Assembly (NCBI RefSeq): GCF_025151995.1
Contig: NZ_CP102290.1
Span: 2,604,001 to 2,668,000 of the forward strand
DNA: 64,000 bases
Direction of reading: 5' to 3'
Origin: Ruminococcus gauvreauii
GTDB taxonomy: Bacteria > Bacillota > Clostridia > Lachnospirales > Lachnospiraceae
Shown piece by piece: positions 1 to 8,747 of the stretch. Positions within the stretch are counted from its first letter, which is position 1; each line of letters opens with the position of its first letter. The notes beneath the pieces were generated by a model that saw only the letters and a list, made by a program, of their open reading frames with translations, did not search any database and had not been told where the DNA came from. The translations under genes and the position numbers were made by a program.

Positions 1-402
1 CTGGCATGTGCGAAAATCGCAGAGGAGGAAGAGATCAACCTGAATCTGGAAGCTCTGAACATTACAACAGACCATGTTGGAAACTTTCTGAAATACACAC
101 AGATGGGCGCTGAGATGTGCCGCCTGATTGGTTCTCCGAGACTGAAACTTCTGTACGATGTATACCATATGCAGATCAATGAAGGCTGCATCTGTGATAC
201 CATCACTAATTATGGCGATCAGTTCGGTCATATCCATGTGGCGGATGCACCGGGACGTCATGAGCCGGGAACAGGCGAGATCAATTACAAAAAAGTACTG
301 AGACACCTGGAAGCATGTGGCTATCAGGGACTGGTGGGATATGAATTATTCCCGCTGACCGATACAAAGACAGCAGTAAAAGCAATCATGGAAGAATGCT
401 GA
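1..402 (+). CDS. Hydroxypyruvate isomerase-like TIM-barrel protein (3' part only)
   Basis: The frame is open from the first base of the window and ends at the TGA at 400-402, so only the last 133 residues are present. The protein belongs to the sugar phosphate isomerase/epimerase (AP endonuclease family 2) fold, closest in look to hydroxypyruvate isomerase. Recognisable stretches are 'LLYDVYHMQINEG', 'HIHVADAPGRHEPGTGEINY' and 'GYQGLVGYELFP', which carry the Asp/His/Glu residues that bind the divalent metal in this family. The same three stretches recur almost unchanged in the gene at 55701-56486, so the two are paralogues. A terminator follows, so this is the last gene of an operon lying to the left. 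The substrate is unknown. Confidence 0.85.
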   Translation: MACAKIAEEEEINLNLEALNITTDHVGNFLKYTQMGAEMCRLIGSPRLKLLYDVYHMQINEGCICDTITNYGDQFGHIHVADAPGRHEPGTGEINYKKVLRHLEACGYQGLVGYELFPLTDTKTAVKAIMEEC

Positions 403-430
403 TAAAAAACTCAATCCTGTATACATAAAA

Positions 431-488
431 AGCTCCTCCTGCAGCGGAACGTTGGGAAACCGACATCCGGGCAGGGGGAGTTTCTTTT
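431..488 (+). terminator. Rho-independent terminator after the isomerase-like gene
   Basis: The arms CTCCTCCTGC (433-442) and GCAGGGGGAG (471-480) pair with one mismatch-type position (T opposite G), enclose a 28-base loop with its own weak pairing, and are followed by TTTCTTTT. It lies 30 bases after the stop codon. Confidence 0.65.
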
Positions 489-746
489 GTAAAAAAAGGA
501 GGGCCGGGGTATAAACCCCGGCAGGTATGAAAAAGAAACTATATGATAAAAGTAAAATGATTTTTACTGTTATAAACAGTATAGCTGAAAAATGTGTGCA
601 GAGTGTGACAGAGAAATAAATGATTTCTGAAGAGATTTTGAAGAAAAAAGAAAAAAACCGGTATGATATATGATACAATGAACACTGTGTGAACAATTAT
701 TACAAACAGGAAAATGAATGAAGAAATTGCTGCAGGAGGAACCGAG
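489..746. other. Intergenic region with a perfect hairpin
   Basis: No convincing gene is present. A perfect 8-bp hairpin, GCCGGGGT-ATAA-ACCCCGGC (503-522), directly follows an A-rich AGGAGG stretch; it has no U tract, so it is not a classical terminator. A 30-codon ATG frame at 527-619 has no proper ribosome binding site and is not called. Confidence 0.5.
638..667 (+). promoter_or_regulatory. Candidate sigma-A promoter for the DUF975/CmpB-like gene
   Basis: TTGAAG (638-643) and TATGAT (662-667) are separated by 18 bp, about 80 bases before the preferred ATG at 747. A second -10-like hexamer, TACAAT, lies at 674-679. Confidence 0.4.
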
Positions 747-2597
747 ATGTTAACCAGAAAGGATATGAAAAAAAGAGGGAGACATTCTTTAAAAAAACAC
801 TATCTGATGTTTGTAGCCGTCTGTCTGATCGCCGGATTTTTAGGAGCGGAATTTACCAATTCCCTCAATATGATTCGGTCTTATTCGGCTGAAAACATAC
901 AGATTTCCGGTCATGAGGACAGCGCCTCCACAGGCGCGCTGAGCGGAGGCCGGGGTATGTCGGATGTGCTGGATGAGATTCTGAGCGGCAGGGAAGAAGA
1001 GGGGAGAAAGCTGTCAGATGAACTCACCAGACAGCAGATCGAGCAGGCGGAAAAAGGGAATCCTGCGCTCGGCAGAAGCAGGGGTGTGCTGGCGCAGGCT
1101 GTTAACGCCGTCAGTTCCGGCTCGATTTTTGTCACGATCCTTTCAGCCCTGAATTCCGTGATTGGCTCTGAGAGCATTGCGGTCGCAATTTTGATCATAG
1201 CCAGTCTGCTGCTTTCATTTGGCGTATGGTTTTTCATAAACAATGTATATGCGGTCATTTCCAGACGAATTTTTCTGGAGGGACGGTGCTATGAGAAAGT
1301 TCCCGTACAGCGTTTTATGTTTTTGCTCCGGGTCAAAAAATGGCTCAGGGCGTCCTGGACGATGCTGGTCACCTATGTACTTTACACCCTTTGGTGTCTG
1401 ACGATCGCAGGCTGGGTTATAAAGCGGTATTCCTACTATCTGGTACCGTATATAGTCGCGGAGAATCCGGATATTCCCGCTCTTCGGGCAGTCACCCTAT
1501 CCAGAAAAATGATGAAGGGGCACAAGTGGGAGTGCTTTCTGTTCGAACTGTCGTTTATTGGATGGTATATTCTGGACCTCGTCTCCCTCGGGCTGTGCGG
1601 GATTTTGTATTCCAATCCATATAAAGTGGCTGCGTTCAGTGAATACTATACACAGCTGCGCAGTCAGGCGAAGGCGGCCGAAATAGAAGGAAGTACATAT
1701 TTAGACGATGTTTATCTGTTCGAGAAGCCGGATAAGAGCCTGCTGGAAGAAAAATATGCGGATGTGCTTGCGGTGATAAAGGAGCCGCCGGCGGAGATGG
1801 AAAAACTCGGCGGAATCCGGGGCTTTTTTGTCAATTATCTGGGCATTATACTGCTGAACACCAGAGAGGAAAAAGAATATGAAGAACATCAGGCACGTAA
1901 GATTCAATTCCATGCACTGACATATGCAGTGGAAGGAGTCGTATATCCGGGCAGGCTGTCACCCATTCCGGAGGCTATGAAGCGGACCAGGGTAGAAACA
2001 CTGAACTATATGCGTCACTATTCGATCTGGTCGCTTGTGATGCTGTTTTTCAGCTTTTCCTTTGTGGGGTGGCTCTGGGAGGTCAGTCTTCACCTGATCT
2101 CTGACGGGGAGTTTGTCAACCGCGGGGTACTGCACGGACCGTGGCTGCCGATCTATGGTTCGGGAGCGGTACTGATCCTGGTACTGCTGAACAAAGTGCG
2201 GAGATACCCGGCCATGGAGTTTCTGTGTGCCGTTGTTCTGTGCGGGATCGTTGAGTACGGCACGTCATATTACCTGGAAGTAACCCATGACGGCAAGAAG
2301 TGGTGGGATTACAGCGGCTATTTTCTGAATCTGCACGGACGTATCTGCGCGGAGGGGCTGCTGGTGTTCGGAATCGGGGGCGTGGCATTCGTCTATATTC
2401 TGGCGCCGCTTTTGGATAACGTGTTCAAGAAAATACAGTACAGGATTCTGATTCCGGTGTGCGCATTACTTCTGGCGGCGTTTATCACGGATCAGGCATA
2501 TTCCTCAAAACATCCGAATACGGGCAGGGGAATCACAGATTATGAAGCTTGCAGTGAGCGCCGGCAGATGCCGGGAGGCAGCGGCACAATCATATAG
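747..2597 (+). CDS. Multi-pass membrane protein, DUF975-like N-terminus and CmpB-like C-terminus
   Basis: The preferred start is the ATG at 747, because AGGAGGA (734-740) sits six bases upstream; an earlier in-frame ATG at 714 lacks a binding site. The 616-residue product begins with a basic stretch and a membrane helix (about residues 17-37), has several helices to about residue 300 in the manner of DUF975 integral membrane proteins, then a charged linker. The last ~190 residues (from about 'SIWSLVMLFFSFSFVGWLWE') resemble the putative ABC-transporter permease family PF06541 (CmpB), with the typical 'GVLHGPWLPIYGSGA' and 'YSGYFLNLHGRICAEGLL' stretches. No ATPase is adjacent, so a transport role is unproven. 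It is followed 18 bases later by a membrane metallophosphoesterase gene, probably in one transcript. Confidence 0.75.
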   Translation: MLTRKDMKKRGRHSLKKHYLMFVAVCLIAGFLGAEFTNSLNMIRSYSAENIQISGHEDSASTGALSGGRGMSDVLDEILSGREEEGRKLSDELTRQQIEQAEKGNPALGRSRGVLAQAVNAVSSGSIFVTILSALNSVIGSESIAVAILIIASLLLSFGVWFFINNVYAVISRRIFLEGRCYEKVPVQRFMFLLRVKKWLRASWTMLVTYVLYTLWCLTIAGWVIKRYSYYLVPYIVAENPDIPALRAVTLSRKMMKGHKWECFLFELSFIGWYILDLVSLGLCGILYSNPYKVAAFSEYYTQLRSQAKAAEIEGSTYLDDVYLFEKPDKSLLEEKYADVLAVIKEPPAEMEKLGGIRGFFVNYLGIILLNTREEKEYEEHQARKIQFHALTYAVEGVVYPGRLSPIPEAMKRTRVETLNYMRHYSIWSLVMLFFSFSFVGWLWEVSLHLISDGEFVNRGVLHGPWLPIYGSGAVLILVLLNKVRRYPAMEFLCAVVLCGIVEYGTSYYLEVTHDGKKWWDYSGYFLNLHGRICAEGLLVFGIGGVAFVYILAPLLDNVFKKIQYRILIPVCALLLAAFITDQAYSSKHPNTGRGITDYEACSERRQMPGGSGTII

Positions 2598-2615
2598 AAA
2601 GAAGGAAGTTGGTAT

Positions 2616-3815
2616 ATGCTGGCAATCTATTTATCACCGATATATATTCTGCTGAATCTTTACATCATGCGGTGGCTGATCTGGTGGATGAGTGCCTGCA
2701 GCAGACATTTTAAGAAAAAATGGGTGCGTGCGGCGGTCATCGTAATCTATGCGTTTTTTGCGCTCTCTCTTCTCACAGGTTTTTTGCTGCCGGTCGGAAA
2801 GGCGCAGCGCTTCATGAAACTGATCGGCAATTACTGGCTTGGCGTACTGCTCTATGTGATTCTGACGGTTATCATTGCCGATATAATCAGGATGATCCTG
2901 CTCAGAATACCGCGCATAGACAAGAGAAAACTGCGGTCGCGGAGAACCTTTGTGACCGCCGGTACATGCTGCATCGTGCTGATTGCGGCGGTCAGCCTTG
3001 GGGGAGCCGCGAATGCCAGAGTGGTGCGGACGACAAGATATGACGTGACGGTTGACAAGGCTGCAGGCGGCCTGGATTCTCTGAATATTGTTCTGGCGGC
3101 AGACCTTCATCTGGGCTACAATATCGGATGCCGCCAGATGGAACGTATGGTCAGGAAGATTAATGCGGAGGATCCGGACCTTGTGGTTTTCGCGGGAGAT
3201 ATCTTTGACAATGAGTACGAAGCGCTGGATGACCCTGAGCGGCTGATCAGCATTTTCAGAGGCATTAAAAGCCGTTATGGCGTATATGCCTGCTATGGGA
3301 ACCATGATATTGAAGAAAAGATTCTGGCTGGATTTACATTTCATAAAAAGGGAGAAAAGAAGGTCAGTGATGTACGGATGGATGAATTTCTGGAAAAAGC
3401 GGGAATCAGGCTGTTGAGAGACGAGGGAACTCTGATTGATGATAGCTTTTATGTGTATGGGCGGCCGGACAGGGAGCGGCCCGGAAGGGGAATTTCGGTC
3501 AGAAAAACGCCGGAAGAGATTACGGCGGATATGGACCGATCCAAACCGATCCTTGTGATAGACCATCAGCCGAAGGAACTTCAGGAACTGGCGGATGCAG
3601 GTGTGGATCTGGATCTGTGCGGCCATACGCATGACGGACAGATGTTCCCGGGGAACCTCACGATCGGGCTGATGTGGGAAAATGCCTGCGGTTACCTGCA
3701 AAAGGACAAGATGCATAATATTGTCACCTCGGGGGTAGGGTTGTTTGGTCCGAATATGAGGGTGGGCACGATCGCCGAAGTCTGCCGGATCACGGTACAT
3801 TTCAATGAGAACTAA
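2616..3815 (+). CDS. Membrane-anchored calcineurin-like metallophosphoesterase
   Basis: A 399-residue protein with about four N-terminal membrane helices (residues ~1-20, 37-60, 70-95 and 110-130) and a C-terminal phosphoesterase domain. The binuclear metal site is complete: 'ADLHLG', 'GDIFDNE', 'YGNHDIEE', 'DHQP' and 'CGHTHDGQ' appear in the canonical order. This is the YkuE/YaeI type, members of which act on lipid-linked or other phosphoesters at the membrane; the substrate here cannot be read from the sequence. The ATG at 2616 is preceded by GAAGGAAG. It lies 18 bases after the preceding membrane-protein gene and is probably co-transcribed with it. Confidence 0.88.
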   Translation: MLAIYLSPIYILLNLYIMRWLIWWMSACSRHFKKKWVRAAVIVIYAFFALSLLTGFLLPVGKAQRFMKLIGNYWLGVLLYVILTVIIADIIRMILLRIPRIDKRKLRSRRTFVTAGTCCIVLIAAVSLGGAANARVVRTTRYDVTVDKAAGGLDSLNIVLAADLHLGYNIGCRQMERMVRKINAEDPDLVVFAGDIFDNEYEALDDPERLISIFRGIKSRYGVYACYGNHDIEEKILAGFTFHKKGEKKVSDVRMDEFLEKAGIRLLRDEGTLIDDSFYVYGRPDRERPGRGISVRKTPEEITADMDRSKPILVIDHQPKELQELADAGVDLDLCGHTHDGQMFPGNLTIGLMWENACGYLQKDKMHNIVTSGVGLFGPNMRVGTIAEVCRITVHFNEN

Positions 3816-3962
3816 AATGGGGGATTTTCGCAAGAAAGTCCATATTCAGCTGTGAGGGGCGGCAGAATGTGATAAAAACGCACTGAAAATACACAAAGTT
3901 TTCCATATCTAAGGAAAAGCCTTCTGCTTTATAATGTGTATAAGATGAAAGAAGGAGGACTT

Positions 3963-5150
3963 ATGATGGAAAATAAACGTGTCCTGGGTGCGTGTAAACT
4001 TGCCGCATTTTTATACAGTCTTTGTACCAATATCCTTGCCCCGCTGCTGGTATCCATCAGCAGAGAATTCGGAATCGGACTGCAGAAAAGCGGTGGTATG
4101 TTCCTGGCTTTTTTTGCCGGCAATGTTGCAGCTTGCATCGTCAGCGGCCGGCTGGTGGGACGATTTGGAAAAGTCAGAATATTCTATGGCAGTCTGATAT
4201 GTATGACGGTTCTCTGCGGTATGATCGGAGCGGCCCCGTCGTTCTGGTTCGTTTGCACCGCGCTGTTCCTGTTGGGATTTGCGACCCTGATCATGCAGGT
4301 GACTGCAGTTTCCATACCGGCTGATATCGCTGCAGGAGATACGGCTTCCGCGGTGAGCGGAGTGCAGGCGTATTGCGGATCCGGTGCGCTGGCAGGCCTG
4401 CTGTGGTCCGGTATGGTGCTTGCCATGGGGATTTCATGGAGGATGAGTTATCTGTCGTTTGCGGCATTATCACTCGTGTCGACGGTCTATATACTGAGGA
4501 TTAGGTTTCCTGCAATTCCGTGTTCCGGAGCAGGCGGATTTCGTGAGATGAAAGGAATACTGAAGAACAGGAGCCTTCAGCCGACGTTTCTCTGTCTGTT
4601 TCTGTACGCGGGGGCCGAAACGGCAATCTGCAGCTGGCTGGTGACGTATCTGACGGAAAGCCTTGGCTTTGCCTCGCTGGAGGCGTCAGCAGTAACGGGG
4701 ACTGTCTGGGGAGGCGTGTTTGTGGGGCGGCTGATCTGTGCAAAGCTGACCAGGAGGATCCGGCCTGCGGTCATTGTGATGAGTACGATCCCGGTAAGCG
4801 CGGCATGTGTGCTTGCCATTCCGCACCTGCAGGGTACGGCGGTTTGGGGGGCTGCGGTTGTGCTGGGACTCAGTATGTCGGGGATCTGGCCGCTCACCGC
4901 ATCGAAGCTGGTGGATGACGACAGATATGACAGCGGGAGCACCATTTCGATTGCATTCTTATTCAGCTATATCGGAAATTCACTGGTTCCCTACGTGATC
5001 GGGGCCATCGGAGAACGAGTGGGACTGGCTCCTGCGATCACGGCAGATGGAATGATACTTTGCCTTATGTTTGTTGTATTTTCAGTTTCCCAGGCGGCGG
5101 TTCGTCAGAGATTTTTTGGAGGAAGTGTCCGGTTAGAGAAGGAAGGTTAG
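3963..5150 (+). CDS. Major facilitator superfamily transporter
   Basis: A 12-helix secondary transporter of about 395 residues. The start is set by AAGGAGGA (3952-3959) in front of two consecutive ATGs at 3963 and 3966; an ATG at 3936 overlaps a TATAAT -10 hexamer (3930-3935) and is unlikely to be used. The loop between helices 2 and 3 carries 'GRLVGRFGKVR', the MFS motif A (G-x-L-x-D/G-R-x-G-R). The second half shows the usual repeat with 'WGGVFVGRLICAKLTRRIRP'. The substrate is unknown. The next gene, an AraC-type regulator, starts 7 bases after its stop, suggesting that the regulator and the transporter are co-expressed and that both respond to the same small molecule, perhaps a sugar. Confidence 0.88.
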   Translation: MMENKRVLGACKLAAFLYSLCTNILAPLLVSISREFGIGLQKSGGMFLAFFAGNVAACIVSGRLVGRFGKVRIFYGSLICMTVLCGMIGAAPSFWFVCTALFLLGFATLIMQVTAVSIPADIAAGDTASAVSGVQAYCGSGALAGLLWSGMVLAMGISWRMSYLSFAALSLVSTVYILRIRFPAIPCSGAGGFREMKGILKNRSLQPTFLCLFLYAGAETAICSWLVTYLTESLGFASLEASAVTGTVWGGVFVGRLICAKLTRRIRPAVIVMSTIPVSAACVLAIPHLQGTAVWGAAVVLGLSMSGIWPLTASKLVDDDRYDSGSTISIAFLFSYIGNSLVPYVIGAIGERVGLAPAITADGMILCLMFVVFSVSQAAVRQRFFGGSVRLEKEG

Positions 5151-5157
5151 TACATTT

Positions 5158-6024
5158 ATGGCGGAAATGATGAAACATATTGTATACGATGAAGAGGAGA
5201 GGCGCATGCTGCCGCCGGATGTGCCGCATCTGATGCATATCAATGACAACGAGTGGATGGAAAACGGCCATCTTCACCTGATGCATCAGCACAGCGACTG
5301 TTTTGAGGTGCTGCTGATCCACAAGGGAAGGGGACTGTATACACTGGGCTATCACCAGTATGAAGTCTGTGAAGGAGACATCATACTGTGCAACAGTAAT
5401 ACGGTGCATGAGGAAGTTCCCAAGACATGGCAGGGATATCAGACGCTCTGTTTTGCCATCACCAATCTGTGTATGCCGGGACTTCCTTCCAACCACCTGA
5501 TCGATGAACGTCAATGTCCGGTTTTTCATCAGCCGGACCAGTTCCATGATATCTGTACACTGATGAAAATGATGGACCGCCATGCGCGAAGCATGCAGCC
5601 GGGCGACCGGGAAATCTGCCAGAACCTCATGCTGTCCTGCATGGCTTTGATTAATCAGATGATCGAAGGACGCCAGGAACAGACGGTACCGAAAGAGCGT
5701 TCCCTGTGTATTGAGGTGGAAGATTACATTGGGCGGCATTACAGTGAGGATCTGACACTGGAGACGCTCGGGAAAGAGTTTCATATCAGTTCGTATTATC
5801 TCGCGCATTTGTTTAAGGAGCAGACTGGTTACACATTAAAACAATATATAATCAGACGGCGCATCGGTGAGGCGCAGAGCCTTCTTATGGATACGAAAAC
5901 AAGCGTGACGGATATTGCAGAGCGGGTCGGATTTGAGGATGCCGGACATTTTTCACGGCTGTTTTCCAAATATGCCGGAATGTCTCCATCGGAGTATCGA
6001 AATAAAAGAACTCGAAAAACTTAA
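5158..6024 (+). CDS. AraC-family regulator with cupin sensor domain
   Basis: A 288-residue one-component regulator. The N-terminal half is a cupin-like ligand-binding domain ('LMHQHSDCFEVLLIHKGRG' with the usual H-x-H, and 'GDIILCNSNTVHE'). The C-terminal ~100 residues form two helix-turn-helix motifs, 'LTLETLGKEFHISSYYLAHL' and 'VTDIAERVGFEDAGHFSRLF', ending in the family signature 'KYAGMSPSEYRNKR'. AGGAAGG lies about 10 bases before the ATG. It sits directly after the MFS gene and before an orphan sugar-binding protein, so sugar-responsive control of these neighbours is a reasonable inference. Confidence 0.92.
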   Translation: MAEMMKHIVYDEEERRMLPPDVPHLMHINDNEWMENGHLHLMHQHSDCFEVLLIHKGRGLYTLGYHQYEVCEGDIILCNSNTVHEEVPKTWQGYQTLCFAITNLCMPGLPSNHLIDERQCPVFHQPDQFHDICTLMKMMDRHARSMQPGDREICQNLMLSCMALINQMIEGRQEQTVPKERSLCIEVEDYIGRHYSEDLTLETLGKEFHISSYYLAHLFKEQTGYTLKQYIIRRRIGEAQSLLMDTKTSVTDIAERVGFEDAGHFSRLFSKYAGMSPSEYRNKRTRKT

Positions 6025-6213
6025 ACGTTTAATAATAATAGCAAAAAAGTTCATATGCAATATGCTGGAAAACCAGTTTATCAGCGATATCGGGGTTCAA
6101 ATCAACAAGTTCTCCCATTCAAACGGAGCCCTGACAGACGTATAATAATGTCAGAACCAAAGAATATACGACCATAAATCGTAAGATTTTTTTAAGAAAA
6201 GGGAGGCGTTAGT

Positions 6214-7230
6214 ATGTTGAAGAAAAGTATGGTGCTGGTAATGGTGGCAATGATCACGCTGGGGTTCGCCGCGGGGTACGGGACTGCAAAGGTTTCCGCC
6301 AAGTCGGGGCAGGAGCCTCATAAGCAGACGGTCGCGCTGCTTATGGCGCAGCGGGATGAATGGCTGTCCGAGTTTGAGGATGCTGCAGTCAAAGCGGCTG
6401 CTGACAAGGGATACGACCTCAAGTGTTATGATGCAGGAGATAACAATGAAAAACAGCTGGACTGTGTCAGAATGGCGTGTGAGAATGGGGCCGAGGTACT
6501 GATCGTGAATCTGACAAGAAATGAACTTGCAAATGAAATCGTAAGTGCAGCGGGGGATATGAAAGTTGTGTTTGTCAACAGAATGCCGCAGGACATCAGC
6601 CTGTTAAATGAAAATGTGGTCTATGTGGGCTCGGATGAACGTGAATCCGGTTACTATCAGGGAGCGGCACTCGCTGATCATTTTAAAAGGCTGGGTAAAA
6701 CGCAGGTGCGTTATCTGATGGTTCAGGGAACTGGCGGAATGGAACACACCAGGCAGCGCTCTGAAGGGGCTTTGAAGGCGCTTGCAGACCAGGGGATACG
6801 GACAGTGGAAGCAGCAAAGGCTCAAGAATGCGGTTTCAGCAGACAGACTGCACAGGAAAAGATGACGGCGGTACTGCAGAATACAAAAGATATCGACTGT
6901 ATCATTGCAAATAATGACGCGATGGCGCTGGGGACCATCCAGGCCATGGAGAATCTGGACATCAGTCCGGAGAGTATTCCGGTGGTCGGCATAGACCTGC
7001 TCGCAGACGCCAGGGAGGCGATCGCGTCGGGCAAGATGCTGATGAGTGTCTTACAGGATGTGGACGGCCAGGCACAGACAGCGGTCGAGACCGCAATAAA
7101 TCTGGAAAATAACCGGAAGTTCAATGAGGGGATCGATAGAGAATTGGATGACACGGGAATATCCCCGTATATCATCTGGATCCCGTTCGAGCCGGTCGAT
7201 AAAGAAAATATAGCAGAATTTCAGTCATAA
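6214..7230 (+). CDS. Periplasmic-binding-type sugar-binding protein, orphan
   Basis: A 338-residue protein of the type 1 periplasmic-binding fold (Peripla_BP_4; ribose/galactose-binding like). An N-terminal hydrophobic signal (residues ~4-24) is present but there is no lipobox cysteine, so the protein is either secreted or held by an uncleaved signal, unlike the other binding proteins in this window. Typical elements are 'QTVALLMAQRDEWLSEFEDA', 'GAEVLIVNLTRNELA', 'VYVGSDERESGYYQG' and 'CIIANNDAMALGTIQAME'. GGGAGG precedes the ATG. No ABC ATPase or permease is adjacent; it may feed a shared transporter or act as a sensor. A strong inverted repeat follows its stop codon. Confidence 0.85.
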   Translation: MLKKSMVLVMVAMITLGFAAGYGTAKVSAKSGQEPHKQTVALLMAQRDEWLSEFEDAAVKAAADKGYDLKCYDAGDNNEKQLDCVRMACENGAEVLIVNLTRNELANEIVSAAGDMKVVFVNRMPQDISLLNENVVYVGSDERESGYYQGAALADHFKRLGKTQVRYLMVQGTGGMEHTRQRSEGALKALADQGIRTVEAAKAQECGFSRQTAQEKMTAVLQNTKDIDCIIANNDAMALGTIQAMENLDISPESIPVVGIDLLADAREAIASGKMLMSVLQDVDGQAQTAVETAINLENNRKFNEGIDRELDDTGISPYIIWIPFEPVDKENIAEFQS

Positions 7231-7247
7231 CGGATGAATTTGAAGGA

Positions 7248-7292
7248 GCCGGCTGCCGCGTACAACCGAAAGGATACGCGGCAGCCGGCTTT
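7248..7292 (+). terminator. Perfect 15-bp stem-loop, terminator
   Basis: GCCGGCTGCCGCGTA (7248-7262) and TACGCGGCAGCCGGC (7275-7289) are perfectly complementary around a 12-base loop. The downstream T run is short (TTT), so termination may be partial. Confidence 0.7.
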
Positions 7293-7436
7293 AAAAATGT
7301 ACAGGCTATTCTGCGTGTTTTATGCGCAAATGTTACAAAGTTCAGGCAGATTGGTAAGATCTTCTTACAAAGTGGGCAGAATTCTGTTATACTGAAAAAG
7401 GAACGAAGTTTCTTGCAATGCCAAAGGAGGTAACAA

Positions 7437-7949
7437 ATGTTTAAAAAAGGTGAATATATCATACACGGTCACAATGGAATATGTCAGGTGGATGCAGTGA
7501 CACATCTTGACATGCAGGGCACAGACAGTAAAAAACTGTATTACGTATTGATTCCTTTGAGTGCTGTGGACAGCAGGGTCTATTCACCTGTTGATAATCA
7601 GAAGATTGCCGTGAGGAAAGCACTTACAAAAAAGGAAGCCCTGGAGCTGGTAGACGAGATACCGGATATTGAACAGCTCTGGTTTCCGCAGGATAAGGTG
7701 CGTGAAGAGCAGTATAAGGAAGCGGTCAGAAGCTGTGACTGCAGACAGTGGGTCAAGATCATAAAGGCGCTGTATATGAGACAGCAGGAACGGATGGCCC
7801 AGGGAAAAAAGATCACGGTGATGGATGAAAAATACTTCCATATAGCGGAAGACAATCTGCATGCAGAGCTTGCGCTTGCGTTGGGAAAAGACAAGGCGGA
7901 TATGAAGGATTTTTTGATATCGCGCTTTGATGAGATACAACCGGTTTAA
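7437..7949 (+). CDS. CarD/CdnL-like transcriptional regulator
   Basis: A 170-residue protein of the CarD_CdnL_TRCF family. The N-terminal ~60 residues form the RNA-polymerase-interacting Tudor-like domain, starting with 'FKKGEYIIHGHNGICQVDAV' and containing 'YYVLIPL...DSRVYSPV'. The remainder is helical, with 'WVKIIKALYMRQQERMAQGK' matching the DNA-contacting C-terminal helices. Such proteins bind the RNA polymerase beta subunit and tune promoter opening. AAAGGAGG is placed 7 bases before the ATG. The gene is monocistronic or paired with the HD-domain gene 80 bases downstream. Confidence 0.9.
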   Translation: MFKKGEYIIHGHNGICQVDAVTHLDMQGTDSKKLYYVLIPLSAVDSRVYSPVDNQKIAVRKALTKKEALELVDEIPDIEQLWFPQDKVREEQYKEAVRSCDCRQWVKIIKALYMRQQERMAQGKKITVMDEKYFHIAEDNLHAELALALGKDKADMKDFLISRFDEIQPV

Positions 7950-8029
7950 TTATTTTCATAAAATCACTTGCCAAACCTGTATTATGAATTCATAATAGAA
8001 GTATGCAATATAGAAAGCGGGTGATTCCA

Positions 8030-8524
8030 ATGGACATAACAGTCTCGGAAGATATTGACGCAGAGTTTTTGGAAGAAGTGGAAATTATCCTGAAAGACGG
8101 CGAGTTCAAAAAGCTGTCCAGGTATATCCAGCATAAGAATACAACAAGGTTGATGCACAGTATTAATGTTTCTTATATTTCATGGGTGATAGCAAAAAAG
8201 ACAGGGTGCGACGCCAGGGCGGCGGCACGTGCAGGCATACTGCATGACTTCTGCCTGTTCGATTTTGACGGAAAGTCGGAATCGGGGGAAGCTCAGGTAT
8301 TCCATCATCCCAAAGCTGCGGCAAAAAAAAGTCAGGAGCATTTTGAAGTCAGTGAAAAGGAGCAAAAGGCCATTCTGACTCATATGTTTCCACTGGGTCC
8401 TCTTCCCAGCAGCAAAGAGGCATGGATCATATCTTGTGCGGACAAATTCTGTGCGTGCGTGGAGCGGTTTCATATAGCAGTCGCTCTGGCAAGACGGAAC
8501 CGCATTGTAGTCGGTTCAGCGTGA
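8030..8524 (+). CDS. HD-domain phosphohydrolase
   Basis: A 164-residue soluble protein with an HD metal-dependent phosphohydrolase core: 'TTRLMHSINVSYISWVIAKK', 'ARAGILHDF' (the HD pair), 'HHPKAAAKK', 'ILTHMFPLG' and 'SWIISCADKFCA'-type C-terminal Asp. The preferred start is the ATG at 8030 (MDITVSEDID), preceded by GCGGGTG; an ATG at 8003 in the same frame has a poorer site. Relatives hydrolyse nucleotides or related phosphates, but the substrate cannot be assigned. A strong terminator follows directly. Confidence 0.85.
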   Translation: MDITVSEDIDAEFLEEVEIILKDGEFKKLSRYIQHKNTTRLMHSINVSYISWVIAKKTGCDARAAARAGILHDFCLFDFDGKSESGEAQVFHHPKAAAKKSQEHFEVSEKEQKAILTHMFPLGPLPSSKEAWIISCADKFCACVERFHIAVALARRNRIVVGSA

Positions 8525-8536
8525 CAACAAAAGGAA

Positions 8537-8569
8537 GGTACCTCCTACGCGGTAGGAGGTATCTTTTTT
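8537..8569 (+). terminator. Rho-independent terminator after the HD gene
   Basis: TACCTCCTAC (8539-8548) and GTAGGAGGTA pair perfectly around a short GCG-type loop and are followed by TCTTTTTT. The stem is 13 bases after the HD-gene stop. Confidence 0.88.
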
Positions 8570-8574
8570 GCCTT

Positions 8575-8660
8575 TAAAAGCACTTTTTTCCGGTAATCTT
8601 TCGGTGTTTCCTTAAAGCGTTTATGAAAATAACAGGAGTTACCGATACGAAAGAGAACAA
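8575..8660 (-). pseudogene. Remnant of an AraC-family C-terminus
   Basis: Read on the minus strand, this stretch encodes 'FRIGNSCYFHKRFKETPKDY' followed by RKK. This is the last part of the second helix-turn-helix and the closing P-x-x-YR signature of AraC-type regulators. A few residues usually found between 'FK' and 'TPKDYR' are missing. Nothing upstream on the minus strand continues the domain, because the M20 amidohydrolase gene occupies that space. It is therefore a decayed 3' end left after a rearrangement. On the plus strand the same bases overlap an unrelated acidic frame ending at 8753 ('DDLEEWIEEQGIQLRY' then stop), which may be another fragment. Confidence 0.6.
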
Positions 8661-8747
8661 AGCAGAGAAGGATCTCTCAGAGACCTGGGCAGCGGATGCC
8701 CAGGATGATCTGGAGGAGTGGATCGAGGAACAGGGGATCCAGCTGCG

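Noticed and set aside
527..619. 30-codon ATG frame after a hairpin
   Set aside because: No good Shine-Dalgarno at proper spacing and no recognisable sequence; more likely intergenic.
2634..3833. Long open frame on the minus strand
   Set aside because: It mirrors the metallophosphoesterase gene over its whole length, has no recognisable domain and no ribosome binding site, while the plus strand has all catalytic motifs.
5065..5808. 247-codon minus-strand frame
   Set aside because: It runs antisense to the AraC gene, with His/Gln-rich composition typical of a reverse-strand shadow.
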